From Pseudomonas gessardii (GTDB lineage Bacteria; Pseudomonadota; Gammaproteobacteria; Pseudomonadales; Pseudomonadaceae), in NCBI RefSeq assembly GCF_001983165.1, contig NZ_MNPU01000054.1, positions 1 to 40,519 on the forward strand: DNA of 40,519 nucleotides, in the 5' to 3' direction. This document shows positions 23,400 through 31,958 of this stretch, piece by piece. The position numbers and the translations under genes are program-made. Positions within the stretch are counted from its first letter, which is position 1, and every line of letters starts with the position of its first letter. Below the pieces are notes generated by a model. It was not told the origin of the DNA, searched no databases, and worked only from the letters and a program-made list of their open reading frames with translations.

Positions 23400-23487
23400 T
23401 AGCCTACTAGAGAACGGGGGGAGGGGATCGTTACATGTGGGTCGAAGATAATTTAAGGCAACACACGCTCAGCGGATCACACAAAGC

Positions 23488-23614
23488 AAATGTGGGAGCG
23501 GGCTTGTGTGGGAGCGGGCTTGCCCGCGATGGCGGTGTTTCAGTCAGAGTTGCATTAACTGACCCACAGCCATCGCGGGCAAGCCCACTCCCACACAAGC
23601 TCGCTCCCACATTT
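23488..23614. repeat. REPIN 3, nested double REP doublet
   Basis: A complete inner doublet is flanked on both sides by a second partial copy. On the left, TGTGGGAGCGGGCTTG is repeated twice in tandem; on the right, the matching CCCACTCCCACA is followed by CAAGCTCGCTCCCACA. The outer arms differ from perfect complementarity by one base. It lies between the end of braG and the bufA1 promoter. Confidence 0.9.
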
Positions 23615-23629
23615 AGTTAGCAACCGTTA

Positions 23630-24331
23630 TTAGCCGCCCAGGTACGCCTCGCGCACTTTCGGGTCGGTCAGCAGTTGTTCACCGCTGCCCTGCATCACTA
23701 CCCGGCCGTTTTCCAGTACATAGGCGCGGTCGGCAATTTTCAACGCCTGGTTGGCGTTCTGTTCCACCAAAAACACCGTCACACCGTCCTTGCGCAGTTG
23801 TTCGATGATATCGAAAATCTGCTGGATGATGATCGGCGCCAGGCCCAGGGAAGGCTCGTCCAGCAACAGCAGCTTGGGCTTGCTCATCAGCGCACGACCG
23901 ATGGCGAGCATTTGCTGTTCGCCACCGGACATGGTGCCGCCGCGCTGGCTGAAGCGCTCCTTGAGCCGAGGGAACAGGTGCAGCACCTTGTCCATCTGCT
24001 CCTGGTAGTCGCCCTTGTCGGTAAAGAACCCGCCCATGGCCAGGTTCTCTTCCACGGTCAGGCGGGCAAACACCCGACGGCCTTCCGGGACCACGGCAAT
24101 GCTCTTGCGCATGATCGCCGCCGAGTGCTGGCCCACCAGTTCCTCACCCATGTAGCGGATGCTGCCGCTGTGTGCCTGGGGCGAACCGCACAGGGTCATC
24201 AGCAAGGTGGACTTGCCGGCACCGTTGGCGCCGATCAGGGTGACGATCTCGCCCTGGCGCACTTCGACGTTGACGTCGTGCAGGGCCTGGATCTTGCCGT
24301 AGAAAGTGGAAACGTTTTCAAATTGCAGCAT
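23630..24331 (-). CDS. braG: Branched-chain amino acid ABC transporter ATPase (LivF type)
   Basis: A 233-residue ATPase subunit of the leucine/isoleucine/valine importer, peripheral at the inner membrane. Walker A GANGAGKST is at 34-42, followed by the ABC signature SGGEQQMLAIGR and Walker B LLLLDEPSLGL. It pairs with BraF. It is the last gene of the bra operon; its ATG adjoins the braF stop directly. No separate terminator was identified; the REPIN that follows could serve. Confidence 0.95.
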   Translation of the reverse strand: MLQFENVSTFYGKIQALHDVNVEVRQGEIVTLIGANGAGKSTLLMTLCGSPQAHSGSIRYMGEELVGQHSAAIMRKSIAVVPEGRRVFARLTVEENLAMGGFFTDKGDYQEQMDKVLHLFPRLKERFSQRGGTMSGGEQQMLAIGRALMSKPKLLLLDEPSLGLAPIIIQQIFDIIEQLRKDGVTVFLVEQNANQALKIADRAYVLENGRVVMQGSGEQLLTDPKVREAYLGG

Positions 24332-25099
24332 TTACGCTTCCCCCAAATAGGCTTTGATCACTTGCGGGTTGTCGCGGATCTGCTCCGGCGTCCCGTTGGC
24401 CAATGGCGTGCCCTGGTTGATCACGACGATATGGTCGGAAATGCTCATGACCAGTTTCATGTCGTGTTCGATCAGCAGCACGGTGGCGTTGTTTTCTTCA
24501 CGCAGCACCCCGATCAACGCCTTGAGGTCTTCGGTTTCCTTGGGGTTGAGGCCCGCAGCCGGTTCGTCGAGCATCAGGATCCGCGGGCGGGTCATCATGC
24601 AGCGGGCGATTTCCAGGCGACGTTGCTGACCATAGGCCAGGGTGCCGGCCGGGCGGTTGGCAAACTCGGTCAGGTTGACCTTGTCCAGCCAGTACGCGGC
24701 GTACTCCATGGCCTCGCGCTCGCTCTTGCGGAACGCCGGGGTCTTGAACAGGCCCGCGAAGAAGTTGGTGTTCAGGTGCCGGTGCTGGGCGATCAGCAGG
24801 TTTTCCACGGCGGTCATGTCCTTGAACAACCGCACGTTCTGGAAGGTCCGCACCACGCCCTTGCGGGCGATCTCGTGACCGGCCAGGCCCTGGATCGGCT
24901 GGCCGTCCAACAGGATGCTGCCACCGGCCGGCTTGTAGAAGCCGGTCAGGCAGTTGAACACCGTGGTCTTGCCGGCGCCGTTGGGGCCTATCAAGGCGAC
25001 CACTTGTTTTTCTTTGACGGTCAGGGCGACGCCATTGACCGCCAGCAAGCCGCCGAAGCGCATGCTCAGGTTTTCGACTTTCAGGATCTCGCGGCTCAT
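24332..25099 (-). CDS. braF: Branched-chain amino acid ABC transporter ATPase (LivG type)
   Basis: A 255-residue ATPase. Walker A GPNGAGKTT is at 38-46, the ABC signature is LAYGQQRRLEIAR, and Walker B is ILMLDEPAAGLNPKE, as typical for LivG. It forms the ATPase pair with BraG beneath BraD and BraE. It overlaps braE by 4 bases and abuts braG, so all four genes are probably translated from one message. Confidence 0.95.
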   Translation of the reverse strand: MSREILKVENLSMRFGGLLAVNGVALTVKEKQVVALIGPNGAGKTTVFNCLTGFYKPAGGSILLDGQPIQGLAGHEIARKGVVRTFQNVRLFKDMTAVENLLIAQHRHLNTNFFAGLFKTPAFRKSEREAMEYAAYWLDKVNLTEFANRPAGTLAYGQQRRLEIARCMMTRPRILMLDEPAAGLNPKETEDLKALIGVLREENNATVLLIEHDMKLVMSISDHIVVINQGTPLANGTPEQIRDNPQVIKAYLGEA

Positions 25100-26349
25100 T
25101 TGCGCAGCTCCATATGTGGACGTTGCATGGGCAGCAGGCCTTGTGGGCGCCAGATCATCATCAGCACCATCATGGCGCCGAACATCAACATGCGGTACTC
25201 GCTGAACTCGCGCATCAGTTCCGGCAGCAGGATCATCACGATGGCCGCGAGGATCACGCCCAGCTGCGAGCCCATGCCACCCAGCACCACGATGGCAAGG
25301 ATGATTGCCGACTCGATGAAGGTGAACGACTCCGGTGTCACCAGGCCTTGGCGAGCCGCAAAGAAGCTGCCGGCAAAACCGGCGAACGCGGCGCCCAGGG
25401 TGAAGGCGGAGAGCTTGATGATGGTCGGGTTCAGGCCCAGCGCACGGCAGGCGATTTCGTCTTCACGCAGCGCTTCCCAGGCACGCCCGATTGGCATGCG
25501 CAGCAGGCGGTTGATCACGAACAGCGCGGCCAAAGCCAGCAACAGGGCGACCAGGTACAGGAACACCACCTTGCTCACCGGGTTGTAGGCAATCCCGAAG
25601 TACTCGTGGAAGGTCTGCATGCCTTCGGCAGCGGAGCGATCAAACGACAAGCCGAAGAACGTTGGCTTGGGAATGCTGCTGATGCCGTTGGGGCCGCCGG
25701 TGATATCGGTGAGGTTACGCAGGAACAGACGGATGATCTCACCAAAACCCAGGGTCACGATGGCCAGGTAGTCACCGCGCAGGCGCAACACCGGGAAGCC
25801 CAGCAGGAAGCCGAAAGTGGCCGCCGCCATGCCGGCCAGAGGCAGGCAGATCCAGAAGCTCCAGCCCAGGTAGTGCGAGAGCAGCGCGTAGGTGTAGGCG
25901 CCCACTGCGTAGAAGCCCACATAACCCAGGTCGAGCAGGCCCGCGAGGCCGACCACGATGTTCAGGCCCAGGCCCAGCAGCACGTAGATCAGGATCAGGG
26001 TGGCAATATCCACCGCGCCACGGGAGCCGAAGAATGGCCAGATCAACGCGGCCACGATCAGGCCGATGATGATGTAGCGCTGGGTGCGCGGCAGGGTCAG
26101 GAACTGGCTGACCTTGGGCGAGACCAGCGGGCCACGGTTGGACTTGAGCAGCGCTCCGACCTGCTGGGTGAACAGCACCCGCAGGAACATCAGCACCGAG
26201 CACAGGGCAATGATGGTCAGGGTGACTGGCCCGGTGCCGTGTACTTCAAGGTTGATCCCGACAATGCTCAACTTGAGCCCGAGTACCGGAAAGGCCACGG
26301 CCCATACCAGCAAGGCGCTGAAAAACGCCGACTTAAGATATCTGCTCAT
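25096..26349 (-). CDS. braE: Branched-chain amino acid ABC transporter permease (LivM type)
   Basis: A 417-residue permease with about 10 helices, including an N-terminal extension of about 90 residues relative to LivH. The permease core reads LGLGLNIVVGLAGLLDLGYVGFYAVGAY, and the coupling region is RMPIGRAWEALREDEIACRALGLN. It heterodimerises with BraD. Overlaps of 4 bases with braD and braF mark a tight operon. Confidence 0.93.
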   Translation of the reverse strand: MSRYLKSAFFSALLVWAVAFPVLGLKLSIVGINLEVHGTGPVTLTIIALCSVLMFLRVLFTQQVGALLKSNRGPLVSPKVSQFLTLPRTQRYIIIGLIVAALIWPFFGSRGAVDIATLILIYVLLGLGLNIVVGLAGLLDLGYVGFYAVGAYTYALLSHYLGWSFWICLPLAGMAAATFGFLLGFPVLRLRGDYLAIVTLGFGEIIRLFLRNLTDITGGPNGISSIPKPTFFGLSFDRSAAEGMQTFHEYFGIAYNPVSKVVFLYLVALLLALAALFVINRLLRMPIGRAWEALREDEIACRALGLNPTIIKLSAFTLGAAFAGFAGSFFAARQGLVTPESFTFIESAIILAIVVLGGMGSQLGVILAAIVMILLPELMREFSEYRMLMFGAMMVLMMIWRPQGLLPMQRPHMELRK

Positions 26350-27269
26350 ACTTTCTCAACCTCCGGACGGCCCAGGATGCCGGTCGGCCGGAATAACAGC
26401 ACCAGAACCAATAGGCCGAAGGCCACGACGTCCTTGTACTGGTCGCCGAAGATATCGGCACCAAAGGCTTCGGCCACACCCAGCACCAGCCCGCCGAGCA
26501 TGGCGCCCGGAATACTGCCGATGCCGCCCAGGACCGCCGCAGTGAAGGCTTTGAGCCCCACCAGGAAACCGGCGTTGGGGTTGATCACGCCATACTGCAT
26601 GCTCAGCAGCACCGCCGCGACGGCCGCCAATGCAGCGCCGATCACGAAGGTCAGGGCAATGATGTTGTTGGTGTTGATGCCCAGCAGGTTGGCCATCTTG
26701 ATGTCTTCGGCGCAGGCCCGGCAGGCGCGCCCCAGACGGGAGCGGGAGATGAACAGGGTCAGGCCCAGCATGGCCACCAGGGTGACGACGAAGACCAGGA
26801 TCTGCATGTAGGAAATCAGCACTTCTTCTGCACCGCCTGGACCGAAGGAAAAGCTCCCCGGGATCAGGTTGGGAATGGACTTGTCCTTGGAGTCCTGGGA
26901 CAGCAATACGGTGTTCTGCAGGAAAATCGACATGCCGATGGCGGAAATCAACGGGATCAGGCGGTTGCTGCCACGCAAGGGGCGGTACGCAACACGTTCG
27001 ATACTGTAGCCGTAGGCACTGGTTACGACGATTGACGCAAGGAATGCGGCAGTCATCAACAGCGGCAGGGAGTGGATACCCATCATGGCCAGCCCGGCAA
27101 TGGCGATGAACGCCACGTAGGAGCCAATCATGTACACCTCGCCGTGGGCGAAGTTGATCATTCCAATAATGCCGTAAACCATTGTGTAGCCAATGGCTAT
27201 CAAGGCGTAGGTGCTGCCAATGGTCAGGCCATTAACCAGCTGTTGGAAAAAATGATAGATCTCAGGCAT
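26346..27269 (-). CDS. braD: Branched-chain amino acid ABC transporter permease (LivH type)
   Basis: A 307-residue permease with about 8 helices. The N-terminal LVNGLTIGSTYALIAIGYTMVYGIIGMINFAHGE is diagnostic of LivH proteins. The coupling motif is RSRLGRACRACAEDIKMANLLGIN. It is the second gene of the operon, 228 bases after braC, and a terminator-like hairpin in that gap may reduce its transcription relative to braC. Confidence 0.95.
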   Translation of the reverse strand: MPEIYHFFQQLVNGLTIGSTYALIAIGYTMVYGIIGMINFAHGEVYMIGSYVAFIAIAGLAMMGIHSLPLLMTAAFLASIVVTSAYGYSIERVAYRPLRGSNRLIPLISAIGMSIFLQNTVLLSQDSKDKSIPNLIPGSFSFGPGGAEEVLISYMQILVFVVTLVAMLGLTLFISRSRLGRACRACAEDIKMANLLGINTNNIIALTFVIGAALAAVAAVLLSMQYGVINPNAGFLVGLKAFTAAVLGGIGSIPGAMLGGLVLGVAEAFGADIFGDQYKDVVAFGLLVLVLLFRPTGILGRPEVEKV

Positions 27270-27443
27270 TACAGCGCTCCTAAAAACCCGATACGCATTT
27301 CACTGGTGGAGTCATCTTCCCGCCCGGTGCTGTGTTCTGTGAGCACATTTGCACCAAGCATTTGCCAGCGAACCGCTGGTGACGGTTTTAAGATTTTCAG
27401 GTGAGCCAGCGCCCGGATCGCGGGTGCGTGGCCCATAAACCTC

Positions 27444-27476
27444 GTAAAACAAAACCCACTGCTTGCACAGTGGGCT
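27444..27476 (-). terminator. Internal terminator between braC and braD
   Basis: On the minus strand CCCACTG, loop TGCAAG, CAGTGGG, then TTTTGTTTT, about 25 bases after the braC stop. It is a perfect 7-base stem with T-tract. Partial read-through would give excess BraC over BraDEFG. Confidence 0.85.
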
Positions 27477-27497
27477 TGTTGTCCAGTAACGCCTGGC

Positions 27498-28625
27498 TTA
27501 CTGAGGGGATACTTCGGTTTTTGGTTGGCCGAAGTGCCATTCGTAGACCACGAACTTGAAGTCTTTCAGGTCGCCGTTCTTATCGAAGCTCAGGTCGCCG
27601 GTCGGGGTCTTGAAGGTACCCGCGTGGATGGCCTCGGCCACTTTGGTGGTGTCTTCGCTTTTGGCAGCAGCGATGCCGCCGGCGATGATTTCAACCGCCG
27701 AGTAGGCCGGGAACACGAACGGGCCGCTTGGGTCTTTGCCGTCAGCCTTAAGTGCATCGACGATGGCCTTGTTCGCAGGGTCGGCGTCGAAGGATTTCGG
27801 CAGGGTGACCAGCAGGCCTTCGGAGGCTTTCTGGGCGATTTGCGAGATGGAGTCGTTACCCACGCCTTCCGGGCCCATGAACTTGGCTTTCAGGCCTTTT
27901 TCCTGGGCCTGGCGCAGGATCAGGCCCAGTTCCGGGTGGTAGCCGCCGTAGTAGACGAAGTCGACGTTGGCTTGCTTGAGCTTCTGGATAATCGAGGAGA
28001 AGTCCTTGTCGCCGGCGTTCAGGCCTTCAAACACGGCAACCTTGGTGCCTTTCTTCTCAAGGGTCTGTTTAACGGCGGTGGCGATGCCTTCACCGTATTG
28101 CTGCTTGTCGTGCAGCACGGCGACGACCTTCGGCTTGACGTGGTCGGCGATGTAGTTGCCGGCCGCAGGGCCTTGGGCGCTGTCCAGGCCGATGGTGCGG
28201 AAGATCAGCTTGTAGCCACGGGAGGTGATATCCGGGCTGGTGGCCGCCGGGGTGATCATGATCACGCCTTCGTCTTCGTAGATGTCGGTTGCCGGTTGAG
28301 TGGAGCTGGAGCAGAGGTGGCCGACCACGAACTTGACGCCGTCGTTGACCACTTTGTTGGCGACGGCAACGGCTTGTTTAGGGTCGCAAGCGTCGTCGTA
28401 TTCCTTGGCTTCGAGCATCTTGCCGTCGACACCACCTTTGGCGTTGATGTCTTTGATGGCTTGCTTGGCGCCCATGAACTGCATGTCGCCGTACTGGGTC
28501 ACAGGGCCGGTTTTAGGGCCGGCAATACCGATCTTGATGGTGTCAGCTGCGAACGAATGGCCGGCAACCCCAGCCAGGACCATAGCGGCAAACAGTTTGG
28601 AAATCTGCTTAGTAGCCTTATTCAT
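27498..28625 (-). CDS. braC: Branched-chain amino acid binding protein (LivK/BraC)
   Basis: A 375-residue periplasmic binding protein that delivers Leu, Ile, Val (and in P. aeruginosa Ala and Thr) to BraDE. The signal peptide ends around residues 26-27 (GHSFA-ADTIKIG). The family start IKIGIAGPKTGPVTQYG and the segment GHLCSSSTQPATDIYEDEGVIMITPAATSP are recognised. The C53-like and C91-like pair (DDACDPKQ, GHLCSS) matches the conserved disulphide of Liv-binding proteins. GTGGAG lies before the ATG. The leader is A-rich, and two palindromes lie about 70-120 bases upstream. Confidence 0.95.
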   Translation of the reverse strand: MNKATKQISKLFAAMVLAGVAGHSFAADTIKIGIAGPKTGPVTQYGDMQFMGAKQAIKDINAKGGVDGKMLEAKEYDDACDPKQAVAVANKVVNDGVKFVVGHLCSSSTQPATDIYEDEGVIMITPAATSPDITSRGYKLIFRTIGLDSAQGPAAGNYIADHVKPKVVAVLHDKQQYGEGIATAVKQTLEKKGTKVAVFEGLNAGDKDFSSIIQKLKQANVDFVYYGGYHPELGLILRQAQEKGLKAKFMGPEGVGNDSISQIAQKASEGLLVTLPKSFDADPANKAIVDALKADGKDPSGPFVFPAYSAVEIIAGGIAAAKSEDTTKVAEAIHAGTFKTPTGDLSFDKNGDLKDFKFVVYEWHFGQPKTEVSPQ

Positions 28626-28691
28626 AGTGCTCCACTCTTACTGTTGTATTTTTTATAGTTCTAGCGGCCGTGTGAGCTGCAGAACCGGATC

Positions 28692-28708
28692 GGATATCTC
28701 GGATATCC
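28692..28708. promoter_or_regulatory. Palindrome upstream of braC
   Basis: GGATATC-TCG-GATATCC, a perfect 7-base inverted repeat with a 3-base spacer, 67-83 bases before the braC start. A regulator site or structured leader is possible; no regulator is identified. Confidence 0.45.
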
Positions 28709-28727
28709 CCCCGGCAGCGACCTGGCA

Positions 28728-28743
28728 ACTGTACCGGTACAGT
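28728..28743. promoter_or_regulatory. 16-base perfect palindrome upstream of braC
   Basis: ACTGTACCGGTACAGT is fully self-complementary, 103-118 bases before braC in the 341-base gap to the DUF2288 gene. Its form fits a dimeric repressor or activator site. The rest of the gap holds no gene. Confidence 0.5.
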
Positions 28744-28966
28744 GTAGAGCGCCGGTTGATCGCTTGAAAAGCTGGCTGCTGGGGGCAAACGCCGGGTGTG
28801 TCGCTTAAATGAAAGAAAAAGACAGAATTGCGGCGGGTGCATGCCAGAGTTTCGGGCAATCCTTGGCATTTCTGACACTTTCAATCGGTGCCTCAATTGC
28901 TACTGGGTTTTTCTGGGGAAGTCCCGACGGTATGATTGCGCCGATTTTTTCCTCAGGTGAGTTCCC

Positions 28967-29272
28967 ATGACGCAAGAACCTAGCACCCTCTATGCCAAGC
29001 TGCTCGGCGAAACCGCGGAAATTTCCTGGAAGGAGCTCGAACCGTTCTTTGCCAAGGGTGCCCTATTGTGGGTCGATGCGGGCCTGGATTTGATCGAAGC
29101 GGCCGAGGCCATGGCCGAGGACAGCCGTGACAAAGTGGCCGCCTGGCTGGCCTCGGGGAGCCTTGGCGAAGTGTCTGCGACGCGGGCATTGGACTTGGTG
29201 GCGCGTGATCCGGGCCTGTGGGCGGTGGTGGTTTCGCCGTGGATTCTGATCCAGGAAAGGGCATCAAACTAA
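28967..29272 (+). CDS. DUF2288 family protein
   Basis: A 101-residue cytoplasmic protein of the conserved DUF2288 family (AEISWKELEPFFAKGALLWVD, then VSPWILIQERA). No signal or membrane segment is present. Function unknown. AGGTGAG precedes the ATG. A TATGAT at 28931-28936 could be its -10. It is divergent from braC and convergent with the tubulin-like gene, and a short terminator follows. Confidence 0.85.
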   Translation: MTQEPSTLYAKLLGETAEISWKELEPFFAKGALLWVDAGLDLIEAAEAMAEDSRDKVAAWLASGSLGEVSATRALDLVARDPGLWAVVVSPWILIQERASN

Positions 29273-29278
29273 ATGCCT

Positions 29279-29302
29279 GCACCTAAATGGTGCCGGTTTT
29301 TT
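29279..29302 (+). terminator. Terminator after DUF2288 gene
   Basis: GCACC (29279-29283), loop TAAAT, GGTGC (29289-29293), then CGG and TTTTTT (29297-29302). The stem is only 5 bases, so moderate strength. Confidence 0.5.
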
Positions 29303-29473
29303 CCCGGTTGAAAGTGTGTAGCGGAGTAACCGCTTTGCCCGTGATGGCAACTGGCCGTGAAGAAAGGTCACAAGGGAGGGTGACGTAAACGTCATGGGAA
29401 CAGTTTTGCGAGGGGCGGAACGCCTGGGGAATTGTTTCTTGGTGTGGCAAGGTTCGGGATATTGATCGCCGGT

Positions 29474-29572
29474 TAGACCGCTATCGCAGGCAAGCCAGCT
29501 CCCACATTGTGATGTGTGAATACATTCAAAATGTGGGAGCCGGCTTGCCTGCGATGGACGCGCCGCGGTCTA
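29474..29572. repeat. REPIN 4, GGCTTGCCTGCGAT subtype
   Basis: Arms TATCGCAGGCAAGCC, then AGCTCCCACATT, and AATGTGGGAGCC, then GGCTTGCCTGCGATGG. An outer TAGACCGC/GCGGTCTA pair is at 29474-29481 and 29565-29572. The core differs from the other REPINs (CTGC in place of CCGC). The outer right flank includes the stop codon of the tubulin-like gene (29570-29572). Confidence 0.88.
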
Positions 29573-31750
29573 GGCAGTCTTCCCGGTATGGTTATTCAGC
29601 GAGATCACCTTGGTCTTGCCAATCCGGTGACGGTAGATCTCACGCAGGTACTTGATCGCCTTCTTCACACAGTCCCGCGACAGGCGAATGTCGTTGATCG
29701 AGACAAACTTCTCCTTGTCGTTGATCAGCTCGCGGTACTTCTTCTCATACATCGGCTTGATCGCGTACCAGTTGGTGTCGAGGATCTTCGCCGGGTTCTC
29801 GAATTCGTTGAGCAATTCGTCGATACGGTCCTCGTCGAAGTCTTCGTGGATGATGAAGTCCAGGATCGAGTTGTCCAGGGTGTCGTCGAAACGGTACGGG
29901 TTGCGGGCAAAGCAGCGCTTGATAAAGGCCACGATCAACGTCAGGAAGTCGTCCGACAGGCACGGGCTCTTGGCGATCAGGGTGGTCAGCGACAGGTTGG
30001 CCGAGGCGCCGATCACCAGGGCGTAGCGCTTGAGGGTGGTGTTGGGGAACAGGCTGTTGAGGTGGGTCTTGAGCCGGTTCAGGTCCATATAGGACAGCTT
30101 GTAGTCCTTGGGCAGGGAGACGATAGACACCACCGACGAACAGTTCTTGAAGAAGTGCAGGTCATGCAGGGCCGCCGCGTCATAGCCGGAGTTCTTGTAC
30201 TGCTCCAGGGACGCCTTGTAGCGCTTGGATTCGATCGGCAACAGGCTGATGCCTTCGATGGCCTGGGTGACCTTGTTGAAGTGGGGCAGGTCGATGGAGC
30301 GGAAGAACAAATCGTCGATGTTCAGGCGCTGGGGCTCTTTTTCAAACACTTTGAACTTGTCGCCGCTCGGCGCCGGGGTTTCCGGCACCACAGACTCGGC
30401 ATAGGCAATCGCCACCGGCCCGGCGAGGCTCATGAACAGGTCGTTGGCGTCCAGGCGAATGGTTTCACCGATATCGATGCCGGCGCGGCGGAAATAGTTC
30501 TGGTCGTAGTCGGTCGTCACCGCCTGGGCCGTCAGAATGTTGAATATCTGTTGTGAGATGTACTGGTTGGCGTGTTTTTCCATGGCATTGACATCAATGT
30601 TCTGGATGTTGCCGTCGTCGCTTTCTTCGGCGTAACGCATGATGTCGTTGGAGATCAGCATCATCGCGTTCCACGGGCGAATGCGGCCCTTGACGCTGGC
30701 CTCGCTGCTGTCTTCATTGGCGAAGTTGTACGAGAAGTCCCATTCCTCCGACAGGTATTTGCACAACAGACGACCGGCGTTGATGTGCAGCGCCTCGGAC
30801 ATTTCGCTGCGGTGGTCGGAGATATTCGGCAGCACGCAGATGCCGCTGGTGAAGATCGGCTCGAACACAAAGGCATGGCCGCTCTTGCTGTCGTGCTCGT
30901 CGGCAGGCTTGGTGTCGAAGGTCTTGTTCATGTACGAGTGTTGCTGGGCCAGGCCAAACTCCGAGGCCATGCCCGAGCCGGTGCCGCCGCCGGCGCTGAA
31001 GATCGAGAAGTACAGGCGCGACTGGTTGGCCTTGATCCCGCAGGAGTCGATCAGGTACGAATGGATCATCTTCCAGTCGGGGCTGGAAAAACGCTGGGTG
31101 TCTTTGTTGAGGATGATCTTGGCCAGGTACTGGCCGAGGATCGGTGCGTTACCGGCGCCGCCGGCGTGCACTTCCGACAGGTCCATGATCTTCATCTTGC
31201 TGTAGTCGCGTAAAAAGCCGCTTTTCTCGCCCTTGCGCGAGAAACGGATGCGCCCGGCAATGTCTTTGTCCAGGTCGCCAAGCATCACCAGGGGTTCTAC
31301 CAGGAACACCGGCTTGCTGGCCTTGTTGGCGCCCAGGCGCAGGTTGTTGCGGATCCACTGGGCTGGGCTGTAGCCCTTTTCAACGTAGGATTTGTCTTCG
31401 GTGCTGAACTCGTTCAGATAGAACTTGCGGGCGTTGTACACCAGCTCCGCCACATCCAGGGCAATGTTGGACCCACAGCGCCCCAGGCCGATCAGGCAGA
31501 CCGAGGGAAACTCCTGCTCACTGCGCTGCTCGCTGTCACCTTCAAGGTGCGGCGCGCGTGGGAACACCATGTCGCGCAGGCCGTCGAGGTTATCGAGGAT
31601 GCGGTCGGTGTTGGTTTCGGTGAAGTACAGGTATTGCTGGGTGCCCAGTGCACGTTGACTGTTCAATGACTTTGAACCTGAGGGTTTTTCCGCAGGAGCT
31701 GTCAGCAACACGTCGGATACCGCGGTAACAGGATTATTTTTAGAAGTCAT
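29570..31750 (-). CDS. Tubulin/FtsZ-superfamily GTPase-like protein
   Basis: A 726-residue protein with tubulin-superfamily nucleotide-binding features. VCLIGLGRCGSN (residues about 84-95) suits the first glycine-rich loop. The hallmark FSAGGGTGSGMASEFG (GGGTGSG at 254-260) is the tubulin/FtsZ signature. NIDVNA at 384-389 may be the T7-type catalytic loop. An N-terminal tail of about 80 residues and a long C-terminal region (about 450-726) with no recognised domain make it far larger than FtsZ. It is not FtsZ itself and may belong to the FtsZ-like-1 or Tubulin_2 families. A role in membrane remodelling or as a filament is inference. No obvious partner gene is adjacent. The ribosome binding site is weak. 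Confidence 0.75.
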   Translation of the reverse strand: MTSKNNPVTAVSDVLLTAPAEKPSGSKSLNSQRALGTQQYLYFTETNTDRILDNLDGLRDMVFPRAPHLEGDSEQRSEQEFPSVCLIGLGRCGSNIALDVAELVYNARKFYLNEFSTEDKSYVEKGYSPAQWIRNNLRLGANKASKPVFLVEPLVMLGDLDKDIAGRIRFSRKGEKSGFLRDYSKMKIMDLSEVHAGGAGNAPILGQYLAKIILNKDTQRFSSPDWKMIHSYLIDSCGIKANQSRLYFSIFSAGGGTGSGMASEFGLAQQHSYMNKTFDTKPADEHDSKSGHAFVFEPIFTSGICVLPNISDHRSEMSEALHINAGRLLCKYLSEEWDFSYNFANEDSSEASVKGRIRPWNAMMLISNDIMRYAEESDDGNIQNIDVNAMEKHANQYISQQIFNILTAQAVTTDYDQNYFRRAGIDIGETIRLDANDLFMSLAGPVAIAYAESVVPETPAPSGDKFKVFEKEPQRLNIDDLFFRSIDLPHFNKVTQAIEGISLLPIESKRYKASLEQYKNSGYDAAALHDLHFFKNCSSVVSIVSLPKDYKLSYMDLNRLKTHLNSLFPNTTLKRYALVIGASANLSLTTLIAKSPCLSDDFLTLIVAFIKRCFARNPYRFDDTLDNSILDFIIHEDFDEDRIDELLNEFENPAKILDTNWYAIKPMYEKKYRELINDKEKFVSINDIRLSRDCVKKAIKYLREIYRHRIGKTKVISLNNHTGKTA

Positions 31751-31958
31751 TGTGCGCCATGTGCCTGGACGGATGGCTGGAAAGCCTTAAAGAGCCATCA
31801 CCGAGTGAGAGTTCGCGACTTTTACAGCGCGTTTAGGCCTCAGCGCTCAGGCTTAACCCTAGTATTTCTGGGGAAAAGCGACGCCGGACTCTCATGAATC
31901 GGCCGTTTGTCGGCGTTCTTTAATCAAAATGATGGCGATATGCCAAGGTCTTTGGACT

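Noticed and set aside
23425..23440. ECF sigma -35 (GTAACG) before bufA1
   Set aside because: No matching -10 at the right spacing; a hexamer alone is too weak.
23488..23614. CRISPR-like repeat array
   Set aside because: The units are inverted REP copies without regular spacers; they match the dispersed repeats elsewhere in the window.
31836..31851. Near-palindrome GCCTCAGCGCTCAGGC upstream of the tubulin-like gene
   Set aside because: Arms are mismatched next to the AGCGCT centre, and nothing ties it to a regulator; too weak to call.
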